The position numbers and the translations under genes are program-made. From Incurvaria masculella (lineage: Eukaryota; Arthropoda; Insecta; Lepidoptera; Incurvariidae), in contig OX335652.1 in NCBI GenBank assembly GCA_946894095.1, positions 18,995,001 to 19,059,000 of the forward strand: a stretch of DNA of 64,000 bases, written 5' to 3'. The notes under the pieces are model-generated. The model did not search any database and was not told where the DNA came from. It saw only the letters and a program-made list of their open reading frames with translations. The first letter of the stretch is position 1; every line of letters starts with the position of its first letter. This document shows, piece after piece, positions 1-10,629 of this stretch.

Positions 1-3000
1 TAAGACTTCGAAGACACAATTTTTGATCGACACAGGAGCTGACCTGTGTATTCCCTCGAAAAAAAATACGAGGACCGCGAGAAAAGTCCTCGTACGAACT
101 TTCCGCGGCGAACAGCACGTCTATCGCAACATACGGCACCGTCGTACTAAACTTGGATCTGGGACTCCGACGAGACTTCGCTTGGAGATTTGTGGTAGCC
201 GATGTTTCCAAACCCATCATCGGCATCGATTTCCTGGCCCATTACAATCTTCTCGTGGATCCACGCCGTCGATTCCTGTTAGATGGAGCCACTAGTCTGA
301 CTGCTCAAGGTCTAGCAGTAATGGGTATAGTTTCTAGTGTTAAGACCATCTCCGGATCATCACATTTCCACGAGCTTCTCTCGACATACTCAGAGATAAC
401 ACGGCCAGACGGAGCTCCCGAGCATATCAAACATTCAACAAAACATTTCATTGAAACTACACCCGGTCCCCCGGTGTCCCTCAAGCCGCGCCGTTTGGCT
501 CCTGACAAATTGAAAGCGGCACAAAAGGAATTCAATGCCATGTTACGCCTGGGGATCGCACGGCCTTCCAAAAGTTGCTGCGCCTCCCCATTGCACATGG
601 TACCAAAATCAGGCGACGAATGGAGGCCTTGTGGCGACTACCGAGGGTTGAACGCGAGAACGAAGCCTGATTCATATCCTGTACGTCACATACAAGACTT
701 TTCACACGCACTACAAGAAAAAACTATATTTTCTACAGTCGATCTAGTTTGTGCATTTAACCAGATACCCATCGCCGAGCAAGACATTCCGAAAACGGCA
801 ATAACAACACCATTTGGCCTTTTCGAATTCACTTTTATGACCTTCGGACTGCGTAATGCCGCGCAAACGTTCCAGCGTTTCATCGATGAAGTACTGCAAG
901 GCTTGGACTTCTGCTACGCTTACATCGACGACATTTTAATAGCTTCAACGTCCCCAGAAGAACATCTCAAACACCTGGACATCCTTTTTCAACGTCTCAA
1001 GGAGTTCGGAGTTGTAATAAATCCGTCAAAATGCAACTTCGGAAAAGCAGATGTAAAATTCCTTGGATACTTGGTGTCAGAAAACGGTACACGACCACTT
1101 CCTGATAAAGTGGAAGCAATCCAAACGTACCCAATACCAACTAATATCAAAAAACTACGTCAGTTCCTGGGTATGTTAAATTTCTACCGGAGGTTCATAC
1201 CCAAAGCAGCAGAACTGCAAGGCCCGCTAAATGATCTCCTCAAAGGCAATTTAAAGGGTCAGGCCCCAATCAATTGGACCACTGAAACTAGGGGAGTATT
1301 CGAGGCCTGCAAAGAAAGTCTCGTACAAGCCGCGCTGCAAAGCCACCCAAAAATTGACGCTCCCTTGGCTATATTCAGTGATGCTTCTGATTATTCCATT
1401 GGCGCAGCTTTACACCAACGTGTCAAGGAGCAGTGGCAGCCCTTGGCGTTTTTCTCGAAGAAACTTTCACCTGCAGAGACCAAGTATGGAGCCTATGATA
1501 GGGAACTACTTGCCATATATCTCTCAATTAAGTATTTTCGCCATATGGTTGAAGGACGTTCGTTCACTGTATTTACTGATCAGAAGCCTCTTATCCATGT
1601 CTTTAAGCAGAAACCGGATAAATGTTCTCCGCGGCAGTTCCGACACCTGGACTTTATCGGCCAATTTACCACCGATATAAGGCACATATCTGGGAAGGAC
1701 AATGTGGTAGCCGACGCCTTGTCACGGATAGAAGAACTGTCCCAAACCATCAACTTCGAAGAGCTGGCGTTATCTCAGCACTCAAATGAAGAGCTGAAGA
1801 CATATCTACGGGAAGGATCTGCTTTGCAACTTAAACAAGTGCTGATACCTGGCACCACCGTAGCTGTCTTTTGCGACGTCTCCACGCTAACAGCAAGACC
1901 ATTTTTGACTCCATCTTTTCGAAGAACAGCATTCAACACAATTCATCAGCTGTCACACCCCGGCATCAAGTCTTCAGTGAAGCTCGTCACTCAACGTTAT
2001 GTCTGGCCATCTGTCAAATCGGACTGTAGACAATGGGCTCCCAGCTGCATCGAATGCCAGAAAGCGAAGATATCCAGACACGTATCGTCTCCTCGGGGTG
2101 TGTTCACATCACCTTCAGCCAGATTTGAGCATGTCCATATCGACATTATTGTCGTGCCGTACTCCGAGGGCTACCGATACTGTCTGACCTGCGTCGACCG
2201 ATTCACGCGTTGGCCTGAAGCTATCCCAATCGAAAACCAAGAAGCACCGACTGTTGCACGTGCGTTCTACGATAACTGGATCGCACGTTATGGCACGCCT
2301 CTGCGCATAACAACAGACCAAGGCACACAATTTATGTCCCACCTGTTTAAGCAGCTCAGCAGTTTGACAGGTTCGACCCAAATAAGGACCACAGCATACC
2401 ACCCAGCTGCAAACGGAATGGTAGAGCGTTTCCATAGACAATTAAAAGCCGCTATTAAGTGTCACAACAACAATCGCTGGACCGAAGTTCTTCCGACGGT
2501 TCTACTTGGAATTCGTTCAGCCTGGAAAGAAGACTTACAAGCTACCTCAGCAGAACTTCTTTACGGTGAAACAATTCGTTTGCCCGGCGAATTTCTCTCT
2601 CCTCGCTCTACATATCAAGAAGCAGGGGAGCCAGCAGAGTTCATAAAACACCTAAAAAAAAATGGGAGAATTACGTCCAGTGGTTGCATCTCAACATGGC
2701 CAAAAGAAGACCTTCGTATTCAAAGATCTTGCCACGACTGGGCATGTCTTCGTTAGATGCGATGGACAACAAGGACCACTACAGCATCCTTATAATAGAC
2801 CTTTCTCGGTCATCAGCAGGAACGAGAAGACTTTTGTCATTAGAATCCGCAACCGAGATGTCACCATTTCAATCGACCGCCTGAAGCCAGCCTTCATAAT
2901 GCCTAAAGAGCACACCACGGAGGCTCCAGTCAGTTTCACCAGTCCGGAGGAAAGCGATCACCAGAAAACCAACAAAACAGATGCAGAACCTCCAGCAACG

Positions 3001-3054
3001 AGAGCCGGCCGTCGGGTTCGGTTTCCAGATCGTCTGCAAGCTGGTTACTCGTGA
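1..3054 (+). pseudogene. pol: Ty3/gypsy Pol polyprotein (protease-RT-RNaseH-integrase), two frameshifts
   Basis: Pol copies element RNA into DNA and inserts it. The protease active site IDTGAD lies near 26-43. The frame then changes inside an A-run at about 58-66. The long middle frame covers RT, with the catalytic YIDD at 921-932, RNase H (a SDAS-type first aspartate near 1377, and FTDQKPL near 1573), the H2C2 zinc finger of integrase (about 1942-2070), and the integrase DDE residues in HIDI (about 2134), TDQGTQF (about 2313) and ERFHR (about 2428). A second frameshift falls in an A-run at about 2655-2663. The last frame ends at 3054 and carries the GPF-type integrase tail (GPLQHPYNRPF). The protein start lies outside the window. 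Each frameshift is a single-base-type slip in a homopolymer, so either real decay or sequencing error could explain them. Apart from these the frame is open. Confidence 0.9.
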
Positions 3055-3082
3055 TCTAGCTCGATCACTGGCAGGGGGGTAC

Positions 3083-3301
3083 TGTGGGGGCTGCGTGCCT
3101 CCACTACCTGCTACCAGACCGATCCCTCAACATCTGGCCACATGGCATGCGGCCAGGCAGTGAGAGTTCGTCGCCGGTCGACTCAACACGACTCCGGACA
3201 AACGCGTAAATTACATTGTACCATCATATATCAAATCGTCAACAAATATAACAATAAATATATAATACCGTAAACTGTGTTCAGCATCATTCAAACCCAC
3301 A
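3083..3301 (+). repeat. Probable 3' LTR of the gypsy element
   Basis: The LTR starts TGTGGGGG directly after the purine-rich tract GGCAGGGGGGTAC and should end at the CA near 3300. It contains an AATAAA signal at about 3253-3258. The 5' copy is outside the window, so the right border is an estimate. Confidence 0.65.
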
Positions 3302-3508
3302 CTTATACACATTATTTTATAATTTATCTTTCGTAATAATAATTTAGTTTAAGAGCTTAATTTGAGTGCTGTGTATACCTATTATTTGTACTCACACCCT
3401 GAATGTGGCAATTACTCTTGTAGTATTGTACTGTTAGCATAGTTATATAAGTTGTTCGTGTGTTTACTGTTGGTGTACCTAAACATAAATAAATAAATAA
3501 ATAAATAT
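3302..3508 (+). repeat. 3' tail of a non-LTR retrotransposon
   Basis: AT-rich sequence ends in a (TAAA)n run at 3485-3506, preceded by a GTTGGTGTACC-type motif common in lepidopteran LINE 3' ends. No coding part is left. The gypsy element may have inserted into it. Confidence 0.4.
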
Positions 3509-4687
3509 GTGCGTATTAATAAAAAAATATGTCACATGAATATTCAGAAATCTTATAAAAGTGTGGGTACTCTCTTTCACGTACCATGTTTAGTAATTGT
3601 TAATCCAAAGTACAGGAAAAGACTACAAATAGTATGTTCACTATGTAGACTACAATGTCAAGTATGTACAATCTTAAAGACTGTGAAGGCATTGATTACG
3701 GGAAGAGGGTCTGTAGGGGGATTCTAAGTTCGCGGGATTGGTAAAGGCATTACGCGCGAAAAGCTGGCTTGCTAGTTTAATTAGGTACATACTTCTTAAT
3801 TTTTTATTTGACGAGAATGTTTACACCAGATCCTTATTGATTAGTTCATTTTGTCAAAGTATATTTTTCTGAAATCGACAAATTTAAAAATAATTTTAGC
3901 TAATTATTATGTTACTTTGTGATCAGGAATGACAGTAATAGTAGTATCAAAACGAAACTTACAAATATTTTACATTATTTTCTTGTTGCCTCTGAAGTGT
4001 GCCGCCATAAGGTCCTCGAATGCGATGAAACTTGGTTCGGGTAGCCCACTTTTCCTAAAATATGGTTGGGAGAGGCGATGGCTGCACCCAGCGTGATGCT
4101 AGTGAACGATCTGGTGCTGTTAATGGGGAATGGCTAGCTTCAATTGGCAACATGTTAGGTGGCAGGCATAATCTTTGAAAAATAAGCTGATATTGGTCAC
4201 GAATACCAACCGGAACTGTTGTATTCCTTGGATACGAAAAATTTTAAGCAAAATATTTGTATGCCTATTACAATAAAAAGTTCGTCGGTTAGCCTGATCT
4301 GTAGCACACAATGGGAACATGCTATCTATAGTAGTACGTGGTACTTAATAACAACAAGAGGAAAGAGTCGGACATCACAACGAAGAGATCACTCAATTCA
4401 TGGTTGCGAAAAAATGTTTAGTAGGTTTTTTTTCTTGTACAACAATTTTATCATTTGTTTATTTGTTTATTTTCCTCCATTAGGTGTAAATACACTCTTA
4501 GATTCGTAATTTTTTTTATAGGCGGTTCGATTATTACGGAGGAAGAAGGACTAACAAGAAACTTCGCCAGGAGTCAAAATATAAGAAGATTTTTATTCTT
4601 ATAGCTAAAAATATTAATACCTAAGTATCCCTTTAAATACTATGTTAGAAAGTAGATGTTTTATTAATCTTTTTCATCTTGTTCTTC
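3509..4687. other. AT-rich stretch, no gene recognised
   Basis: No open frame here looks coding. Bases about 3645-3785 are a diverged copy of the repeat that forms the arms of the fold-back element at 17558-19250 (shared AATCTTAAA..ACTGTG, GAAGAGGG.CTGTAG and GGTA.A.GCA.TAC words). Confidence 0.5.
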
Positions 4688-5105
4688 AACCCTTTGATGT
4701 TCACTGCTGTTCTCTCCCAGACTTCGCCAAGTTGTGCGGTCTCCTGTTTTTCTTCGCCAGTTGTCACCTGCGGTCTGACGTATATCGTCTAAGCAACGTG
4801 CTGTTGGTTTGCCGATGCTTCTTTTCTCTGTGTAGGGTCTTCACATAAAAACTTCTGTGCTCTATCTGTAGTCATCTCTGTGACACACGTGGCCTGTGAC
4901 CCTATGCATAGCGTCAGCGATGCTTTGGCGTATCAGCGAATTTGGCATTCGGTCGCGTAGTGAGATATCGAGCATGGATCTTTTCGTTGCCCTTTGGGCT
5001 ACTTTCAGTTTGTTTGCAGTACCAACTCTCGGAGTCTATATCTCGCAGGCGTATGTCAAAATTGGCAGCATGCATTGGTCAAACAGTCTGATCTTTATAG
5101 GTTTT
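4688..5105 (-). pseudogene. RTE-type LINE reverse transcriptase C-terminus, decayed
   Basis: Read on the minus strand from about 5105 downwards, the translation gives the typical end of an RTE-family endonuclease/RT protein: a LFDQCMLPILTYACE block, then KLKVAQRA and ISLRDR, a GHVCHRDD block and a KRSIGKPTAR block. Several stops interrupt it. The same blocks occur in the plus-strand copy at 28384-28827, which supports the call. Only the C-terminal part is present, as expected for a 5'-truncated LINE copy. Confidence 0.7.
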
Positions 5106-5249
5106 TCTAATATTAAGAGATTAATAAAATTTTCACAAATCTAGAAAATGTAGTTGACATTTTGCAAGAAAAATGCAGTTAACTTTGTATGTTAATAAAG
5201 TGTTAAGAAGCTAAATACTGCTAAAATATTAACACTGCATCGTAGCAAG

Positions 5250-5458
5250 GGGGACGCATCATAACGTCCAAAAAGCACAAAGTCCAAAACCCATACCGTC
5301 CAAAACACTAATGAATACGGAACTTTTTCAATTAGGTTAGGTTAGGTTAGGTTAGGTTAGATTATAATATTTGCATTTATAAATATATGCAAAAATACAT
5401 ACTTTTGGATGTTCTGGGTTTTGGACCTTATGCTTTTTGGACTTTATGAAGGCGACCC
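5250..5458. mobile_element. Fold-back MITE with telomere-like core, copy 1
   Basis: The 209-bp element starts GGGGACGC and ends GCGACCC, with inverted arms of about 45-50 bp (AGTCCAAAAAGC words on both sides). It is flanked by an exact 8-bp direct repeat GTAGCAAG (5242-5249 and 5459-5466). The core holds about five TTAGG repeats near 5334-5361. A second copy lies at 9310-9503. The 8-bp duplication fits a hAT- or P-type transposase acting in trans, but the termini match no family I can name. Confidence 0.8.
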
Positions 5459-5946
5459 GTAGCAAGGAAGCTACTTTTACAAGGGAATATGAAAATAAAG
5501 TCTGATAGAATAATATTATAATAAATGAATATCAGTACGTATAGCTCTTAGCTCATTTATTTAATGTGCAAAATCTCAGAAACTAAATAAAACTATCTAA
5601 ATTTGAATGAGGAAACAGGGACGATGAATCTCAATCACCTCATTATCCTCTTAACATCCAGTGGGAAATGGGGCCGTGAATGGTGTTATCTCGAACGAGG
5701 GCCGACCCCTGCGTGCGGTGCCGGCGCGTGAAGATGAGTGATGCGGACGCGGCGTCACCCCTGACACGAGCCGCTCGCTCGCGACTGTACCCATCGCCTG
5801 ACGCCCAGCTCGGGCGTGTACTTATGTGTACATCGTACCAGTTTTGCTACTGCGAGTAAAGAAAGGATGGATAAATATTTAAAAATCGAAAGATCATGAA
5901 ATGTTAATCCCGGCGCGTTTAATAGTTAAAACAAAATAATTTAAAT

Positions 5947-6034
5947 TTATTCATTGAATTGAATGAAATAATTAATTGAATTGAATGAATTCATTCATTG
6001 AATTGATGGAATTCATTCATTGAATTGATTGAAT
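5947..6034. repeat. Tandem ATTGAATTGAATGAATTC-type repeat
   Basis: Short degenerate direct repeats built of TTGAATTGA and GAATTCATTCATT words. Neighbouring units are also self-complementary around GAATTC. Confidence 0.7.
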
Positions 6035-6499
6035 TCGACGATGATAAATACATTTCAGGCAGAGAGCTATATTACTTCGCATCCTCTACAGATATAAAAT
6101 TGTTCATAGATGCTCTACAATTACGGGTGCTACGTGCCTGACCTTTCCAAGTACTTTTTCAAAGGACACATCATTCATATTCTGCGTTTATGTGTCCAAT
6201 TCTTGATTAAAAAATAAAATACATCTTCAAAAAATACTCTCATAATGGAACTTTGTAGGAATAGTTGTGGTCGCATACATAACCAGAGAATAAAAATACG
6301 TCGTTTGTGTAACAAAAAAGAGTATTTTTTTTACAGTTTCGATCCTCAATGTAATGGAATTTCACTGTTAAGAGTAACTATTCCATAGTATTGCAGGTAA
6401 ATATGAGTAAAACAGACTCAGGACACCTTTTGTCGGGTGGACTGTAATAATATCCCAGCACTTTGATACAGTAGACCCTCTCCATATTAACGAGGCGGC

Positions 6500-6526
6500 G
6501 CGGGGGAGCGGGGGAGGGGGTGCGGG
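6500..6526 (+). other. G-rich tract, possible G-quadruplex
   Basis: Four or more G-runs of 4-6 bases in 27 bases, in otherwise AT-rich sequence. Folding is an inference. Confidence 0.45.
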
Positions 6527-7267
6527 GTGAAACAGTAATCGATACTTTACACAGTTTTATTAATATCGTTAAAGTAACAATTGATGAATTATGCACGATT
6601 TTATGTGGACATTCCGCGGTATGCACCTAAAAAGCAACCATAGCTAGTACTATGAGTCAGTTTTGATATTCAGAATTTCTTCAAGTTATTTATTTAGAAT
6701 AACACAAGCGGTGAATAGCGCTCCAAGCAAAAGTATATATACCAGTCCTAATTGAGATGTTTCAGAATGGACGCATCTGGAACTGTTTCGGAGATTAACA
6801 AGAAATAGTGTGGAAGTTATGCTCGTCATGCACCACAATGTAGCAATTGTAAGCTATGACAATGAAAAAAAAATCTTCATGTGACTACAGGTCATTGTAA
6901 GATCTCTAAGAGGTCACTGTACTAAACAAATACGCGTATACGATAAGATTATCTGAAACGGAGTTGCGAGGTCAATGATATTCTTTCTCAAATTCTGCGA
7001 CTGTGGGTCCTTAGATGCCAACGCATTGGCGAATACTTTCATTATTTTGAATACTTCTTTTGTATTTTGTAATTTCTTATTTCTTATGTAATTTATTTTT
7101 AATGCACCAACATGAGATTCGATCGATGGTTCCTCAAAGCTACTACCCTTATAGAACCGTAAAGCTGGAGAGCGATTTATAAATAGGTTGAATGACGATT
7201 GGTCGGGTTTCCGTGACGTAGAACTATTCTACGCGATTTACTTTATAGTTTTTGGCACGACATCCGT

Positions 7268-7400
7268 TTCAAAATAATAAAAAGTAAAAAAGTAAAAGTA
7301 AAAAACATTTATTGAGTAATAATGTACATATATAGTGAATACTGTCCCCTGCACTAGTCGGTAGACTGTGCTGCAGAGAGCAGTGGACTGTTGATTTCTA
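7268..7400 (-). repeat. LINE 3' tail, minus strand
   Basis: On the minus strand the sequence reads CTCAATAAATG followed by a T/A-rich tail of TTTTACTTTT words, a common end of lepidopteran LINEs. Only the tail and about 90 bases of 3' UTR are recognisable. Confidence 0.4.
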
Positions 7401-7423
7401 GGGGGAACGGCAGAACGTCTAAT

Positions 7424-7982
7424 ATGCAGATCGTATAATTTTATACGTAGTGCATAAAGGAGTTTAAAAAATAAAATTACTTATTTCTCCATGCATAACG
7501 TATAATAGTCATAACGTATAATATTATCATCTTTATTTAACAAAAAAAGAAAACCATGCATATCATATAATCCAAAAACTTTTTATACGATAAGCGCCCT
7601 TATGCACATACTTTTAAAGCGTATACTCGCACTGGACGTTTCGACCGTCTCAATTAGCGTAAGGTGGCCTTTCGAAATTGTAGCAAATATCGATTCGTAG
7701 CAATTTCAGCCTTAAATGTATCGTTATTAGGGCGCTTTATGCAGTGCTTCTTGGCATATTATACGTTCTGCATGGTTTTCTTTTTTTGTGAATTCATGTT
7801 AGGAATATTATACGTTGTGACTATTATACGTTCTGCATGATGCAAAGAGTTGATTTTATTTTTAAACTTTATTCATGCACAACGTATAACATTATACGTT
7901 GTGAATATTATACGATATGCATGGTTTTCATTTTTTGGAAAAAAATACTATTATACGTTGTGAATATTATACGTAGTGAATA
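7424..7982. repeat. Inverted-repeat cluster of TATACGT motifs
   Basis: More than ten TTATACGT or ACGTATAA motifs occur here in both orientations, often paired as TTATACGTTGTGAATATTAT. Larger words are also mirrored: GAAAACCATGCATATC in the left arm (about 7550) matches its complement near 7915 and, more loosely, near 7770. No coding frame is present. It is probably a fold-back element whose ends I cannot fix. Confidence 0.65.
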
Positions 7983-7989
7983 CGACTCG

Positions 7990-9301
7990 ATTTTTACACG
8001 GGTAAAGTTAGAGCAGATTTAATGCACTAGTTCTGTTACATTGTTATTACATTATATTTATTTTCTACTATCTGTTAATACTATGAAGTCCAAACAAACG
8101 ACATAAGCAAAACTGTAAAACTACAAAAAAAAAGTAGGGACCTAAGCGTTGTGTTTCATTACAAGAATAGAAGATAGAATAAGAGTGTGTTTTGTGTGTA
8201 AGGTTGATGGTTAGGTTGATATATAGGATAGGTTGATAGTTAGGTTGATAGATAGGCAGTCTTTCATCGACGGAATAATTAGGTTTTTTATATTAAAATA
8301 TAACCCAATATTTTTTTTTGTTACCTATTTAATCACATTTGATTTAACGCAAAGAAGTGACCAGTATGCTACATTAAAATTAGTCATGGATTAGAAAGAT
8401 GTACACCCTAGTATCGAACCAACGGTGTTCGATAAAAGATGTCGCCTGGGCAACCACTAGTTTTTCTTTTTTAATTCGTCTTTTTAAAATTTCAAAATCA
8501 GATCTAGTTATATTTAAAAATAATGAAATGTTCTTTCACTTACGCCCTTATGGAACTGAATGTAATCCGGGGCTAAGACCCCCTTAATAAAACGTTATAT
8601 GTCCACGCACCACACCAACTATGCAAAAGATTCTGTCCTTACTCGAATTGTGTGCTCGTATAATGATCTATTCAATACTGTCGACGTATTTCATCCATCG
8701 AGAAAATACTTTCGAAATAAAATCATCAAAACAATTACCCAGAGTAAATGACTCCCCCCCCCCCTTCTTTACTCCCAATTTCACATCATATGCACAACAC
8801 AATTTACACTACAAGCTCTTGAATTTGATTTACATAATGTACATAACCTTAAAAAAATGCTTAAACACCGAACTCATCATTCCAAATTGATCGATGGAAT
8901 TCTTTTATTGGCCATAAAGTTTAGATTAAGAACTATTGTATAACTAACCTTTGATAACGCTTTTGAATTGCTTAATTCGAAATGAATAAATAAAAACGAA
9001 GCTAAATGTGCCATTCTCTTTTAAACAGGCGTGCGTAGGTATAAAAATATGATCACAATAGCAACTTATGAAGTATTCAAAAAGAGCCATAAATATTTGA
9101 GCTAGCTCCCGCACTACACACGTGGAGAGATCAAAATAGAAAAACTGCAAGAGTCGTCTCGTACCAAGAAATGGAGCGCATGGCGCCACTCTAGTTTATT
9201 TTGTAAAGTCGTTTCAGAGAAAATATTGTTGCAGCCAGAAATGTACTTTAATTTAGCCACATCTTTAAGTTTATATTCCTGAAAGACTATTATTATAAAT
9301 T
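7990..9301. other. Intergenic, no gene recognised
   Basis: AT-rich. It contains a degenerate GGTTGATAGTTA repeat at about 8199-8256 and a C-run near 8754-8764. Open frames here are short and of AT-biased composition. Confidence 0.5.
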
Positions 9302-9309
9302 ATTGAAAT

Positions 9310-9503
9310 GGGGACGCATTACATAGTCCAAAAAGCACAAGGTCCAAAACCCATACCCTCCAAAATACTTACGGAAGCGCATATTTTTAATTGGGTTAGG
9401 TTAGGTTAGATTATATGCATTTTATAATACACACGAAAAATACCTACTTTTGGATGTTCTGGGTTTTGGACCTTATGCTTTTTGGACTTTATGAAGGCGA
9501 CCC
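9310..9503. mobile_element. Fold-back MITE with telomere-like core, copy 2
   Basis: 194-bp copy of the element at 5250-5458, in the same orientation. It is flanked by the 8-bp direct repeat ATTGAAAT (9302-9309 and 9504-9511). The core carries about three TTAGG units (about 9396-9410), fewer than copy 1. Confidence 0.8.
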
Positions 9504-9511
9504 ATTGAAAT

Positions 9512-10394
9512 ATACTCTAATTATACTTAAGTTTATAAACCCTTTTTTATCTTAATTAATTAATTAACTCACCTATAGTCTAGTTTAGTAATAATCTTGT
9601 TGAAAGCCAAGAAAGTAAAACAAAAGTATTTTTTATCTCTCTATTGCAAGTATATCTATCTTGCCCCATCACGATCAACTCTCATAAAACGAACGTCTGG
9701 CGTCCGCCTGTCTGTCGACCCGTTTGTATGTCTGTCCCTGTAACTTCAGAACCACTTACTCAATTTCGATACGGTATACATTTACGTATAGCACGAACTC
9801 CGCGATCAAATATTTACTAGTCCAATCCCGTTAAATTATCCAAAAGGCTCAAATAAGTGAGAAATCCCAACAAAAACGGGCTGTTTTGTGGGGCCTTCAC
9901 GATAACAACCCCGCGTTAATGTAAAATTAAATAAATGTAATATAATAGTTAGATTTTATGTGCTGAGAAAAAGAATGAAGCCTCCATAAATATAAGATAT
10001 TGATAAAGAGAGAAAAATCATAAAATTACTTAAACTCATTGAAGCAACATTAAAATGAACCCATGACAATATTACCGACCACGCTAGAAAACCGAGGGCC
10101 ATTTGCAATAGAAACTTTCCGCCTTAAATATTTCAGCCAACATCGAGCCACGCCAAATTTGGCCGTTCTCGGATAGTTTGTAAAGTGCAGCGGGCTTGCG
10201 ATGTGTGACGCTAGACCGTAGCATATCAGTAGAGAACCACCCAGAGACATGAGACTAATAATAGTATCACCACAGTTGGTGGGAAACATAAAAGAATAAG
10301 CGGGTTTGTGGAAACAAGTTGTCGAGTATACAAGGGACTTAAATAATTTTACGGTACAGTACGCCGCAGAGAATCAGAACACCCCCTTGTGGTA
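9512..10394. other. Intergenic, no gene recognised
   Basis: Holds a CTGTCTGTCC/AACCACTTA-rich block (about 9695-9780) like other old lepidopteran repeats, with a weak echo near 13700-13760. No coding signal. Confidence 0.4.
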
Positions 10395-10625
10395 GACATT
10401 AGGCTATTGAGAACGAACCGTTTCTCAAACTCATTTCTCTGCCGCACCGCCAGGATATCTTTCGGATGCCTTTCCTCATACCTATAACATGGGAGTCTTC
10501 AAGCGTAATTTGAATAAGCTCGATAGCTCAGCCGTAGTCCGCAAATCCGCTGGCATGGCGCCTCGCTGAGCGAGGCGAGGTGTTTTGGCTTTTCTGAGCA
10601 CCTTTGGTCCTCATAACAGCCACCC
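10395..10625 (+). pseudogene. LINE ORF2 C-terminal remnant
   Basis: Two overlapping frames give the usual end of Jockey/R1-like LINE proteins: RTNRFSNSFLCRT (about 10408 on), then after a frame change FPHTYNMGVFKRNLNKL (about 10467-10520). A stop follows within the GC-rich hairpin at about 10560-10577. A 5'-truncated, decayed copy. Confidence 0.6.
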
Positions 10626-10629
10626 ATAC

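Larger units (their letters stand above)
1..3301 (+). mobile_element. Ty3/gypsy LTR retrotransposon, 3' part
   Basis: The left edge of the window cuts this element, so its 5' LTR, primer-binding site and gag are not seen. What remains runs in the usual Ty3/gypsy order: aspartic protease, reverse transcriptase, RNase H, integrase, then a purine-rich tract (about 3070-3082) and a short 3' LTR. No envelope gene follows the integrase. The order RT-RNaseH-integrase separates it from Ty1/copia. It is a cellular retrotransposon copy and not a host gene. Confidence 0.93.
5467..7267. other. Intergenic, with GC-rich island
   Basis: Mostly AT-rich. A CpG-rich island at about 5675-5825 stands out and holds a short open frame of 42 codons (5734-5862) starting at a GAAGATGAG context, with a possible donor GT at about 5818. 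Nothing ties it to a known gene. No other coding signal is seen. Confidence 0.4.

Noticed and set aside
5334..5361. True telomere
   Set aside because: Only a few TTAGG units inside a MITE with its own target duplication.
10560..10577. GCCTCGC-TGA-GCGAGGC hairpin as a bacterial-type terminator
   Set aside because: It lies in a decayed LINE in eukaryotic DNA with no T-run behind it.
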